Of a DNA stretch of 64,000 nucleotides, positions 20,678 through 31,070 are shown one piece after another (the stretch's first letter is position 1; every line of letters starts with the position of its first letter). The position numbers were made by a program, and so were the translations under genes. Source of the DNA: Symbiodinium natans (Eukaryota; Sar; Dinophyceae; Suessiales; Symbiodiniaceae); the NCBI GenBank assembly GCA_905221605.1, contig CAJNDS010002134.1, positions 465,842 to 529,841 of the forward strand, given 5' to 3'. The notes beneath the pieces were generated by a model, which made no database searches, had not been told where the DNA came from, and saw only the letters and a list, made by a program, of their open reading frames with translations.

Positions 20678-23600
20678 GGGATTGGATGCTTTATCATCCG
20701 CGTTGCTGGCAAAACACCCTACGGTGCATTTCAGAGTGGCATCTTTTCGGGAGAAATTGGGGGTGGACTACTCGCCGACCTCTGAAACTGCGACACAACT
20801 AGCTGAAATGTTACAGGCAGAGTTTGAACTGCTATTGCATAGTGCTGGTGAACAAGAGGTGAAGCAGGACTCGGACGCCAAGAAAAGGGCCAGGTTAAAT
20901 AAGGCCCAAAAGGGAACTGGTGACGAGACAGAGGAGGGTGACAAAGGCAAAGGGAAAGGAAAAAGGTACAGCGGAGATGGTGAACGTCCTTTCTGTTGGA
21001 TATATGGGAAGACCGATGCAGGTTGCAAGTTCGGATCCCGCTGTAAATTCCGCCATGACAAAGACTCCCTTGAGCGAGGAAGATGTTTTGAGTGTGGGGC
21101 CGTTGGCCATTTGCAGCCGCAATGTCCATATAAGGATGGTGCAAGTTCCAATGTGGACTCAAACCCTGAGAGAAGCAGATCTAAAGGGAATTCTCCCAAA
21201 GGGGGAAAGGGCGGCAAAGGTGCGAAATGGGGAAATGCCAAAAAGGCAGAGGTAGCTGAAGGGGGAGATGAGACGGCTAGTGCGGGATTGGATAAAGGTT
21301 CTGCAAGTCCCTCATCACCATCAACACCCAATCAAGTCCTTGCTGAAGCGTTGGAAGTGCTGAAATCTATGAAGCTGTCATCAGCGCAGTCAGCATCGAG
21401 CGGGGATCCCAGTGTTCGAATGTTATGTGGATCTGGATTGTTTCAGCAGGAAGGGAGAGTGGCGTTGGTGGATACGGCTGCTACGCATCTTGTGCGGACG
21501 CTTTTTCCATGGGAATGTTTACCCGACACTACTGTTATGGTGCAAAGCGCGCTTGGTGGTGTGGCAATGAGGATTACAGAGAAAGGGACGTTGATTAGGG
21601 AAGACAATGGGCCCCTGATTATCCCTCTCTGGTTGATTTTGGAGTTTGGGGCGAACCTCACGGTGATCAATGGGATGTGTCACGTGGGTGCAAAATCTTC
21701 GCTGGACCAGCTCTTGTGGTTTGAACATGGCTGTTTGGTTATGGATTACAAAACAGCTGAAAAAATGGTTTTGCATGCTGAAAGGCAGCGTGCGTCTTGG
21801 TCCCATTCTCAATGGAGGAATGGAAGGGCGGACTGTGGAGTCGGTTCGTCGGATGCCACGTTGTTGCCGAAGCAGGGAGAAGGCCGAGGAGTATGCGTTC
21901 TACATGTGGCCAGGGTTTCTGGCACCAATGAGTGTTCGGGAATGGGCATGTTGGACTCGGGAGCATCACATCCTCTCAGATCACTTCGTCCTGGAGAACA
22001 GCTTCCGCAGCAAAAGGTGTTGGTGTCTTTAGCTGTTGGATCTCGGGAGATGTGTATAACCCCAGGTGGGACCCTGGTAACTCCTGAAATGGTAGATCCA
22101 CTAGTGCCAATTGGCAAAGCGAGCGCCTTGGTTGGTCTCAGAGTTCAGTGGCGTGGTGGCAAGTGCACAGCCTCACATCCTGTTCTGGGGGAACTTCGCG
22201 TTCGTGATCTGAATGGGTGCCCTTGTTTGGAAAAGGAGGTGGCGCTTCAGATCATTGATGAAATGGATTGGTGCTCACCAAAGCAAGCTTTGAAGGTGGC
22301 ACGTATGGTTCAAGGGTCCGAATACGGACAACGAGGTGGCTGTAAAAACGTCGTTGCAAAGCGCAGCGCGGACAGCGTCAGCGAATGAGGAGGAGTTCGT
22401 CCAGGCATGCTGGAGATTTCTTCGGTGGCATTATGGGGATATACCAGAAAATATGCTGATGGAGCTGTTGCCACGTGGAGATATTGCGGCGTTGCCTTTC
22501 AACCGTCATAAAAGGAGACGGCTGGCACGAGCAAAAAGGGTGGTGGTACACCTGTTTTCGGGAAAACAAAAATGGCATTTTCCCAGTCGGGATGTGGACG
22601 TACTGGAGCTGGATTTGACAAAAGGTGGTGACCTACATAATTCGAGCGTCTGGAAGTATCTTCTGCATCTGGCGGCTAAAGGAAAGGTGGTTGCTGTGGT
22701 GGGAGGACCTCCATGCAGGACAGTGTCAAGGTTGAGAGGTGAAGACGGTGGTCCACCTGTATTACGCCGACGCTGTGGACCTGAACGGTTGGGGTTAAAA
22801 AGTCTTCCTTGGCCACATCAAGAATTAGCTCAAAAGGATGGTGTTTTACTTCTGAAGATGCTTTTCCTATATGACGCGGCGGTGCATTCAAGGTGTGGAA
22901 CTGCTGAAGTCATCAATGGGAGTTCTGTCTTTTTTGGCATGGAAAGCCCTGGGGACCCTGAACTCATAGGGAAAGATTTCTCTCAGAACGGCAAGACGGT
23001 CTTGAGTGCTGAGGATCTGGTGGATGGTTCTCAGGAAGGGCTCTCAAGTCCTACCTTCTGGAGTTGGCCAGAGGTGAAAAGCTTTTGTGAGCGTTATGGA
23101 ATGTACGCTGCACACTTTGATCAAGGAGCGTTGGGACATGCTCTGGTGAAACCTACGACTTTCCTGGTGTCTGATATGGAACTATGGGAATCGTTGGAAC
23201 AGGTTCGCGTGGTTGTTCCGTGGTCAGCAACATTCGCTTCTACCCTGGAAGAGCGTATTGGACAATCCTCTATATGGGCGCGATGGGCGTTTGGATTGGT
23301 TAAAAGAATACGTCACAGGTTGGCACAATGGTTGCATGAGAGCGATGCTGAACGGGAAGCTACGGTGTTAAAAAAAGAAGAACGAGAAGGGACGTTACGG
23401 AGGTTGACGACTGAGGAGCGAGCTTTCCGTGACCATTGCCTAAGGGGGCATATTCCCTTCAGACGTGATTGTCAAATCTGTGTGTCTGCTGCTGGAAAAG
23501 AGCGTCGCCATTTGAGGCGAAAGCATGGGGATGCTTACACTTTATCATTGGACTTAGCGGGTCCATACAAGTGTTCAAAGGATGCTCACCAGCAGAAGCC

Positions 23601-25482
23601 ACGACACGCTGTTATTGGTGTGTATCAATTTCCAATGTTGGACCCCAATGTGGGTCGCCCTCCAGAAAAGGAGGAAGATGCGGATGAGGTGGAAGATCAG
23701 GTGGCAGATGAAGGTGCTGGTGTCGGAGAATGGTTAGGCGATGCAGTCGCTAACTTCGAGGAGGAAGACTCTGCGCCGGTGGAACCTGTGCCAGTTCTGG
23801 AGGCAGAGGTGTTGAAAATCCAAGCTTCTGAAAAATCCTGGAAGGAACTGAAGGACCACTTGACCCAACCTGTCCGTATGATCAACTTCGTTATGGTGGA
23901 GCCGATTGTGGATAAGCAGCAAACAACTGTTTTGTCGGCAGTTCAAAGAATGATGGTGCGCTTGCAGAGACATGGGTATCCGGTGTTGAGAATCCACTCG
24001 GATCGAGCGGGGGAGTTTGTCAATGCACGCTTCCGGTCCTTTTGCGAAACTCGTCTGATATATAGGACCACTGGTGATCCTGGTGTCCCGCAAACAAATG
24101 GGCGCACTGAAGCATGTGTGGGTTTATTCAAACGTGGTGTCAGGTCGCTCTTAAAGGAGGCGCGACTCGGGCCGGCGTACTGGGCACTGGCGGCTCGCCA
24201 TTGGTCAATGTTACGGTGGCAGAAAGCTGAAAGGGAGTTGGGGTTGAATCCTAAAGCATTGCTTCCCTTTGGTGCTCAGATTCAAGTCAAACGTCGTCCG
24301 TGGGAATTGCTGGGTCCGGATGGAACAAAGAAGGGTCGGCAATGGGTCGATCGTACGCAGCCTGCACTTCTTTTGGGTCCATGCGATGACCTACCTGGTG
24401 GTTATTGGGTGGAAGCTCAAGGGACTGCAAAAGATCCGGATGAACTGGTGTTATTTCCCTGCACTACGATTTTTTCCAATATAAAGGAACCGCCTGAATT
24501 GGAGCTGGAAGGGGTGGTAGAAGAACAGGAGCCTTCTCCTCCAGAGCATCGTCTCAAGGGGAAAAAACCGGCGCTTCGGTTCGCTGATGAGGAAGGTCCT
24601 CCTTTACCTCCGCCTCGCGATCCTCCAGTTCGCCATCGGTTGATGGAGAAAAGCCCGGCCTCTTCACTGCGTGGTCATGTGGGCTCCTTGCGCTTGCTTC
24701 GCAAGCGGGGGGAGAGTCCGCCCTTAGAAATTTTCGAGGATGACATGCAGGGTCTGGGGGAGCTGGAAGAAAATGCAGATGTTGAGGACAATGTTCCTGG
24801 TGATGAGTATTGGCCGACTTGCTGTTCTCCTCATGAAAATGCTTATTTGGTCTGCAAAAGTGAGACTGCTGAGGATGGAACACAGTTGGAAAAAGAAGAG
24901 CAAAAAGCCAAGTCAATGTATGAAAGGTCTATGTATGATTACGTGGACTGTGAGGAGCTTTTGGAAGGGATTGTATACCCAAAGAGGGTGAATCGAAGAG
25001 GTGGTATCAACAATTGGTGTACAAGTACGCGAGCTCTGGTGTTGGGCCACTATACTCATGGCGGAGTGTGTGGTATTACAAAGGAGACTCATCGAAGACC
25101 ATGGCTATGTCGGTATTTGGCATCATTCGTGAGGCACTACAATCCTGAAGCCAAATTTTCTGCTCTTCAAATCTCGTGCAATGCTCCGGTGTCATTGCAT
25201 AGGGATAGTCACAATGAAAAACATTGCTGCAATTATGTGTGTGGCTTTGGTGACTATAAAGATGGTCAGCTGTGGGTTGAGGATGAAAAGGTTTTAGAGG
25301 AAGGAGCTGAAGTGGTGGAGCAATCCTATGGGAAGAAAGTCCTACCTGGAAAATTGGTGGATATCCACTGGAACTTCATGTCGTTCTTTCCGAGAAAGCT
25401 GCATGGCCCTATGCCTTGGAAACAGGGTATCCTTGACAGGGTACACGCCTGTTTTTATGGAGCGTTTGAGCTACAAGGATAG
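20678..25482 (+). pseudogene. Second copy of ORF1, truncated at the gap and frameshifted
   Basis: This repeats ORF1 from gag residue about 598 to its end. A 2-nt deletion near 22317 (GGGTCCG where the left copy has GGGTGTCCG) shifts the frame, ending the first part at 22388. The downstream frame continues open from 22336 to 25482 and carries the methyltransferase-like, integrase and oxygenase-like parts intact. About a dozen amino-acid differences from the left copy are visible, for example N/S, D/G, Y/H, E/D, E/K, V/A and Q/K changes. The frameshift may be a real mutation or a sequencing error. Confidence 0.85.
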
Positions 25483-28099
25483 GTGCTATCTTCTCCAATG
25501 CAAGTTTCCTCTTCCGGAACCACAGGCTGAAGAAGGTGAAAAAAGGAAGTGGTTAAAAATGACGTTGAAAGAGACCTCGCTGGACGACCTTGCAGAAGAA
25601 GTCGACTACGCTGTGTTCGAAGCGCATCAATGGGCTCTAGAAGAGCATTTGAGTATTCGACGCCTAATTGCTGAACAGGAATGTTGCATCTTGGACGAGT
25701 TCCATGGATCGGCCAATGAGTCGAGTGAAGAAAAAGGATCAGAGACTAGAGAATGGCTGGTTAAAGCAAAAAGGGCTGAGGAACAGCTATCGAAGTTTTT
25801 GGTCAAAGCAGCTCAAGTTCAGCAAATGGTACAAGAAAATACCGCGCTTGAGGCAGCAGAGGAGGTTGAGTTCCTGCAAACAAAAACAATCCCTACACAA
25901 GAAGCCATGCAAGAACTGGAAAAGTGGAGGGAATCATTGTCAGACGAGGTGACGTCTTTGGTGAAAGAGTTGGAGGTGGTGGAACCAACAACTCAAGAAA
26001 AGCTGGACAAATTGGCGGAAGAGCCTAATGCACCGGTGATTGAGTACGTTCCCAGTCTGGTGGTGTTTACCCGGAAGCAAGGGACAGGGAGGCGACGTGC
26101 CCGTATCTGTGCATGTGGAAACTTCATTTCGTCAACGGCAGCTACAGAATATGAAGGGCCGAGGTCACTCAGTCGTCACTCGCTGTACGCTCCAGGTTTA
26201 GATTCAACTACATTCAGGTGTCAAGTGAGGCACGCAGCATATATGGTGTGGATCATCGCTGGCTTAGACATTTCCAAAGCTTTTCTGACGGCGCCGATGA
26301 ATAGGGCGCAAAGAGAAGGGCGTTTGGTGGTGGTGCAGCCCCCAAGGGCGGCGGTGAAATTGGGTCTTTGCACAAAAGAGGAGCGGTGGATTGTGAGGAA
26401 GGCCTTGTACGGTTTGGCCGAAAGTCCTGCAGCATGGGTGGAGTGGCGAGACCAACGTCTTCAAGGGATGTCTTGGGTGTCAAAGGATGGACAAGCAATG
26501 AGCTTTCAGAGGTCCAATGCAGACCCAAGCCTGTTCCTTATTATGGCACAAGAGAAGTTGGAAGGTGCAAGTAAGTTGGTAGGGACAATGGGTCTTTACG
26601 TGGATGATTTTTTGATGGCTGGGACTATGACAGTGCTCCGGGAGGCCTTGGAACAGATTAGGAAGGAGTGGAAAACTTCTGAACCCGAGTTCTGTGGTCC
26701 AGGCTGCGGTGATGGATTCCTGAAGTCTTTAGGTGTCCAAATCTGGTATCGAAATGGCAGCTTCTTTCTCAACCAGGAGGACTTTGTGAGAGATTTGCTG
26801 AACCGACGAGGGTATCAGATCGATGAAACTGGAAAAGGGAGTAACCTGCCAATGGTGAAAGAAACTCCAGGTGAAGAAGAGGAGGTGGATATTCCTTCCT
26901 TGCGAGCGGCGCAAGGTGCCGTAGGGGAGTTCCTCTGGGTGGCAATCAAAACTCGACCTGATTTGGCGTTCTGCACGAGCCAGTTGTCTTTGTGGACATC
27001 CCGAAGGCCGCGATTTGTGGTTAAAAAGGCTGAGGAAGTTTTCCGATACCTTGCTGCAACTCCAACGTTAGGCTTGACGTTCGGAGCAATCGCAACATGC
27101 GAAAAAGAAAGAAATGAGGTGTTGCGTTATGGACGAGGCGTTAAGGTGGTGGAGTCCTACGCGGATGCCAGCTTTGCAGCAGGTGAAAACGAAAAGAGCC
27201 ACTCAGGAGCGGTGGTGGTGTGGGGTGACTGTCCAGTGATGTGGGCAACACAAAGACAATCAACGGTGGCTTTAAGTACAGCTGAAGCTGAATTACATGC
27301 GTCCATAGAGGGAGCAACGATGATTCAGTCGTGCACCCCTATAATTGCCGCTTTGGTTGGAACAGGTGAAGAATCGCTGCAAAAAGTGCTGTATACAGAT
27401 TCGGTTTCAACGTGCTCGATCATTCAATATCCTGCTGGAAGCTGGAGGACAAGACACCTGAGAATTCGAGCAGCCGGTGTCAGGTCTCTGGTGGACCGTG
27501 GTTATATGGTAATAGCGCATCTTCGCGGTGAGTATATGATCGCTGACCTGTTGACTAAGTTGATGAGTGGACAGGTGTACGCAAAGCAAAAGGCACTTTG
27601 GGGTCTCCGACTGTTGGCACAAGGGACTGACTTGAAAAAAGCCTCGCTTGCAATGGCGGTCATGATGGTGGCTGCATCTCTGCAAGGGATGGCAACTGGT
27701 GGCGAAGAAGTGTCAACTGCTGGATTCTTTTGCTCAGAAGAAGGGGCGTGCAAGGTTGCCAACACGTCTGCGGTGATGGTTCTGGCTCAAGGTATTGAAA
27801 TGGTTGTCAACAATTCAGACCTTGTTGCATATTTGGTGGCAGCGATTATACTCTGGGAACTGGCATGGTGCCTCTTTCGACGGCTGTATAAATGGCTGTG
27901 GATCAAGAAAGCGGTGGTTATTCCTGCGAGTGCCACTTTGTATACAACAGTGGGTGGGAACTGTATGCACGCAAGCAGTGACTGTGATGTTCTGCGATAT
28001 TCGCAGCTCAGAGCTAAGACGCTTTGTAAGCATTGCCTCAAGGATGGCTGGGTGGTGAATGCTGAGTTCCTTGGTGAGGAACGAGCCGCTGGAACGTGA
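25457..28099 (+). CDS. Retrotransposon ORF2: reverse transcriptase, RNase H, C-terminal membrane/Cys-His extension
   Basis: About 880 aa from the ATG at 25457; the frame is open from 25328 and probably entered by +1 shifting from ORF1 near 25477-25482. RT motif A is GLDISKAF (Asp codon 26267), then ALYGLAESPAAW (about 26402-26437), the copia signature region, and the YVDD catalytic box (26597-26608). RNase H has YADASFA (27158), the STAEAELHA helix (about 27278-27304) and a TDS motif (about 27396). After the usual copia end (DLLTKLM) there is an extra tail of about 180 residues. It has a strongly hydrophobic segment (LVAYLVAAIILWELAW) followed by basic residues, and a Cys/His cluster ending CKHC. 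Function of the tail is unknown. Confidence 0.93.
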   Translation: MERLSYKDRCYLLQCKFPLPEPQAEEGEKRKWLKMTLKETSLDDLAEEVDYAVFEAHQWALEEHLSIRRLIAEQECCILDEFHGSANESSEEKGSETREWLVKAKRAEEQLSKFLVKAAQVQQMVQENTALEAAEEVEFLQTKTIPTQEAMQELEKWRESLSDEVTSLVKELEVVEPTTQEKLDKLAEEPNAPVIEYVPSLVVFTRKQGTGRRRARICACGNFISSTAATEYEGPRSLSRHSLYAPGLDSTTFRCQVRHAAYMVWIIAGLDISKAFLTAPMNRAQREGRLVVVQPPRAAVKLGLCTKEERWIVRKALYGLAESPAAWVEWRDQRLQGMSWVSKDGQAMSFQRSNADPSLFLIMAQEKLEGASKLVGTMGLYVDDFLMAGTMTVLREALEQIRKEWKTSEPEFCGPGCGDGFLKSLGVQIWYRNGSFFLNQEDFVRDLLNRRGYQIDETGKGSNLPMVKETPGEEEEVDIPSLRAAQGAVGEFLWVAIKTRPDLAFCTSQLSLWTSRRPRFVVKKAEEVFRYLAATPTLGLTFGAIATCEKERNEVLRYGRGVKVVESYADASFAAGENEKSHSGAVVVWGDCPVMWATQRQSTVALSTAEAELHASIEGATMIQSCTPIIAALVGTGEESLQKVLYTDSVSTCSIIQYPAGSWRTRHLRIRAAGVRSLVDRGYMVIAHLRGEYMIADLLTKLMSGQVYAKQKALWGLRLLAQGTDLKKASLAMAVMMVAASLQGMATGGEEVSTAGFFCSEEGACKVANTSAVMVLAQGIEMVVNNSDLVAYLVAAIILWELAWCLFRRLYKWLWIKKAVVIPASATLYTTVGGNCMHASSDCDVLRYSQLRAKTLCKHCLKDGWVVNAEFLGEERAAGT

Positions 28100-28271
28100 A
28101 TTTTCCAAGTGCGAGGTGAAGAAATCCTCAAAGGTAAAGGATTCAGCCAATGAGCTGAAGGTTCGTCCTGGAAGACGTTAAACCACAATGTGCATTTCAA
28201 GCAGCTGGCTGCTGCCTAAATGGCGGTTTTTGGCCAAAGATTTGCACCTCCAATGTGTCCTAGGAAATCCT

Positions 28272-28284
28272 AGGACAGGGGGAG
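28272..28284 (+). promoter_or_regulatory. Polypurine tract of the retrotransposon
   Basis: AGGACAGGGGGAG lies immediately 5' of the 3' LTR, the position where plus-strand DNA synthesis is primed. Confidence 0.8.
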
Positions 28285-28513
28285 TGCGGAGCTGCAATTG
28301 GTATTGTAGAAAGGAGTTGGTATTGGAAGTTCAAGGGTCAATGAACCCGATATTCGTTGGCTCAAGCCATGACCAAAGCGGTCGAAGATTCCGTAAAAAG
28401 TGTGCCCTTGGTTTGGGGTCTTGCTGTTCGGTTGTTGGTTGTTCCAGGGGTATTAAGGGCTTCTGTTGGGGTTGACTGTTTTGTTCTCTGTCCTCCTTCG
28501 GTTGCCCCCCGTA
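28285..28513 (+). repeat. 3' long terminal repeat
   Basis: Identical over 229 bp to 12820-13048 except for one visible base. It is followed at once by CCCTA and further CCCTAAA-like sequence, matching the 5' flank. Confidence 0.93.
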
Positions 28514-31070
28514 CCCTAAACCCTATACACCTGAACCCTCAGACCCGGCCATGGGTATCTATTTCACCGAAATTGATGGTCAAAAGATAAGACAAAAGGT
28601 GACGACTTAGCATTTCCCCAAGAGGGGACAAAGCCCCAAAACCCTTCAAAGGACCTTATAGGGGATGATGGCCTAGGGTTTAGGGTTTATAGGGTTATAG
28701 GGTTATAGGGTTATAGGGTTATAGGATTATAGGGTTTAGGGTTTAGGGTTTAGGGTTTAGGGCTTAACTCTGGGGCTTTGATCCACAAAGCCTAAGGCTG
28801 CGGTTCAGGGCTTCGGGCGACCTCGGGGGCGAAATGAACCCTCAAAGTGGGATCATCTAAACCCTCTGCTTCGACAACCCCTGTTAAGGTGTGGACCCTA
28901 AACCCTAAACCCTAAACCCTAAACCCTAAACCCTAAACCCTAAACCCTAAACCCTAAACCCTAAACCCTAAACCCTAAACCCTAACCCTGAACCCTGAAC
29001 CCTAAACCCTAAACCCTAACCCTTTCAGGGCCATTCGGTCCCCATGGTAGGGTCTGGGGGTGTAGGTAATGGCTGCCGTCCTGCGCAGTCTGCACGCCCT
29101 GCGCCAACACGAGGGCCTGCGACTGGGGGATTCCTACTGTGTGTTTAGGGTTTAGGGTTTAGGGTTTAGGGTTTAGGGTTTAGGGTTTAGGGTTTAGGGT
29201 TTAGGGTTAGGGTTTAGGGTTGCCTTGTAAAACCTACTCGGAGGTTCATGGGTATACTCAAAACCTCGAGTAAAACTGTACTTATAAGCCTCCTAAGTTT
29301 TGTAAGGAAAAGGGCACCCTTTTGGGTTCAGAGGGCTAAGGGAACCTAAACCCCAAAAGAAGAAAGGGAACAAGGGCCTACTCTGGGTCCTAGGCGAAGA
29401 GTGTATGTAAATCTCCTGGTGGCTTGTGGGAGGCTTGGGACTGTAGCAGCTGAGCGTTCAAGATCCGAGGGCTTCTGGGCAGTGAGGTGCAGCGCTTCGG
29501 CTTTACATTCTGAGTTGTGTTTTAAACACTTTGAAAAAGTATTCTTAAAGGAGAGAAAGGAAGATAAAAGCTATCCCAAAGCACAAGCCAGAACTGCATA
29601 AAAGCCTTGTTTGGGCCTTAGTGCAGGGGCTTAGTTTGGGTAATTGTGTAGGATAAAGGGGTCCGAAGGATGCTTCCGGGTTCCAGATTCCTCTTTAAGG
29701 TAGAGTAAGTACATAGCTAGAAGGGTTTAGGGTTTAGGGTTTAGGGTTTAGGGTTTGAGACACACACATGGGTATGCTTTACGTATATGTGCATGGACCA
29801 CACAAGCCTAGACAGGGCACCTTGAGGTGCGCCAGCCTTTCGGGATAGCCTCTGTCCTGGCGCGCCCCCACAAGCCCAAGTCCCGAAGATCAACCCCTAA
29901 ACCCTAAACCCCTAAACCCTAAAACCTTAAACCCTAAACTATAAACCCCTAACCCCTAAACCCTAAACCCTAAACCCTACATCTTATCCTGGATGCCCGC
30001 ACGCACAAATCTTTCGGTTGGGACTATAGTGTTCTGGAAGCACGTGCCAGGCCTGGCTTCAACTTAGTTGTCCAGTACCCAGGGGAACTAAAGAAGTTTA
30101 GGGTTTAGGATTCAGGGTTTAGGGTTAGGGTTTAAGGTTAACCTTTGGGAGTTTAAGGGGATTACAGTACCCCAAGAAGGTAAAAGGTTACCTACTCTGC
30201 TGCTAAGTCAAGACCTGCACGTAAGGAGCAACAGAGAGACCCCAACGAAATCACAAAGCACCGGCTGAAAACCCCGTTGGGAGCCCCTATGCCCCAAACC
30301 CGAAACCCTAAACCCTAAACCCTAAAACCCTAAACCCTAAAGCCTAACCCTAAAACCCTGAAACCCTAAAACCCTAAACCCTGGTCTGCAGCACGCTGCG
30401 AGGATCCTAAGCCCCCTAAGCCGTCATAAAAACAAAAACAAAAAGAGACCAATGTCATGGGAGAACTGTCCCCACAGGGTCCATTTGTACTGTTAGGGAA
30501 TTAGGTACGAAAAACCATACGAACTAGGGGCTTTTGGGGCCTAAACCCTAAACCCTAAACCCCTAAACCCTATAAACCCTAAACCCTAAACCTAATTCCA
30601 AAATAGTACTACACATTGACCCTTTTTTTGGTAGACCTCGAGGCGCAGCTGAAGAGCAGCCTGGTGTCTCCTGGCTGTTGTCGAGGTTTTGGGGGTTTCT
30701 GGCGTGCAGATCTGGGGGGGAAGGGGGGGTTTAGGGGGGTTTAGGGGGGTTTAGGGGGGGTTTAGGGGGGTTTAAGGGTACCCTTTTTGAACCCAGGCTC
30801 CGCACTATCAGCTGGGAAACAGGCATGGGTACCCTAAACCCTAAACCCTAAACCCCACCGGAGGGTTTAGGGTTTAGCCCTCCTACTTGGTCAAGGGCGG
30901 CCTGCACAGCCTCTCTTTCATGTTCCACCCTACAAGGGCTCGCCACAGTGCACGCAACCCTAAACCCTAAACTACCCTAAACCCCAAACCCCAAACCCCA
31001 AACCCTAAACCCTACCAATGTTTTCTTCTTATATGCACAGGTCGGCGGCATGCGTCGTGTTGGCGCCCTT
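28514..31070. repeat. Dense telomere-like arrays of several unit types with MITE-like elements
   Basis: Arrays include GGGTTATA copies (about 28677-28735), a 130-bp CCCTAAA array (28895-29024) facing a TTTAGGG array (29143-29220), 7- and 8-mer mixtures at 29895-29985 and 30296-30385, and GGGGGGTTTA copies (30725-30778). Between them are a partial CTTGGAGG-type element near 29240, a palindrome at 30476-30623 and an element with a CTCTGGGTCCTAG end (29376-29394). No gene is recognised; the short open frame at 29401-29601 has no domain. Confidence 0.8.
30476..30623. mobile_element. MITE-like palindrome carrying a telomere-like array in its centre
   Basis: The left end AGGGTCCATTTGTACTG and right end TACTACACATTGACCCTT are imperfect inverted copies of the family at 6641-6738. 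The centre contains CCCTAAA units (30541-30592) absent from the other copies, so the array either inserted or grew inside the element. Confidence 0.65.

Larger units (their letters stand above)
12820..28513 (+). mobile_element. Ty1/copia LTR retrotransposon, assembled as two overlapping partial copies
   Basis: The outer limits are two direct 229-bp LTRs (12820-13048 and 28285-28513) flanked by CCCTA. Inside lie a primer-binding site, a gag-protease-integrase frame, an RT-RNase H frame and a polypurine tract. Integrase precedes RT, the copia order. Positions 14903-20577 and 20678-26350 are the same stretch of the element twice, at about 99.6 percent identity judged by eye. They are separated by 100 N, so the interior is probably one element of about 9.9 kb split over two contig ends. 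Two near-identical elements next to each other is the alternative. The LTRs differ at one visible site, so the insertion is young. Confidence 0.93.

Noticed and set aside
20491-20802. Open frames crossing the N gap
   Set aside because: The gap length is arbitrary and the sequences on the two sides are not neighbours in the element.
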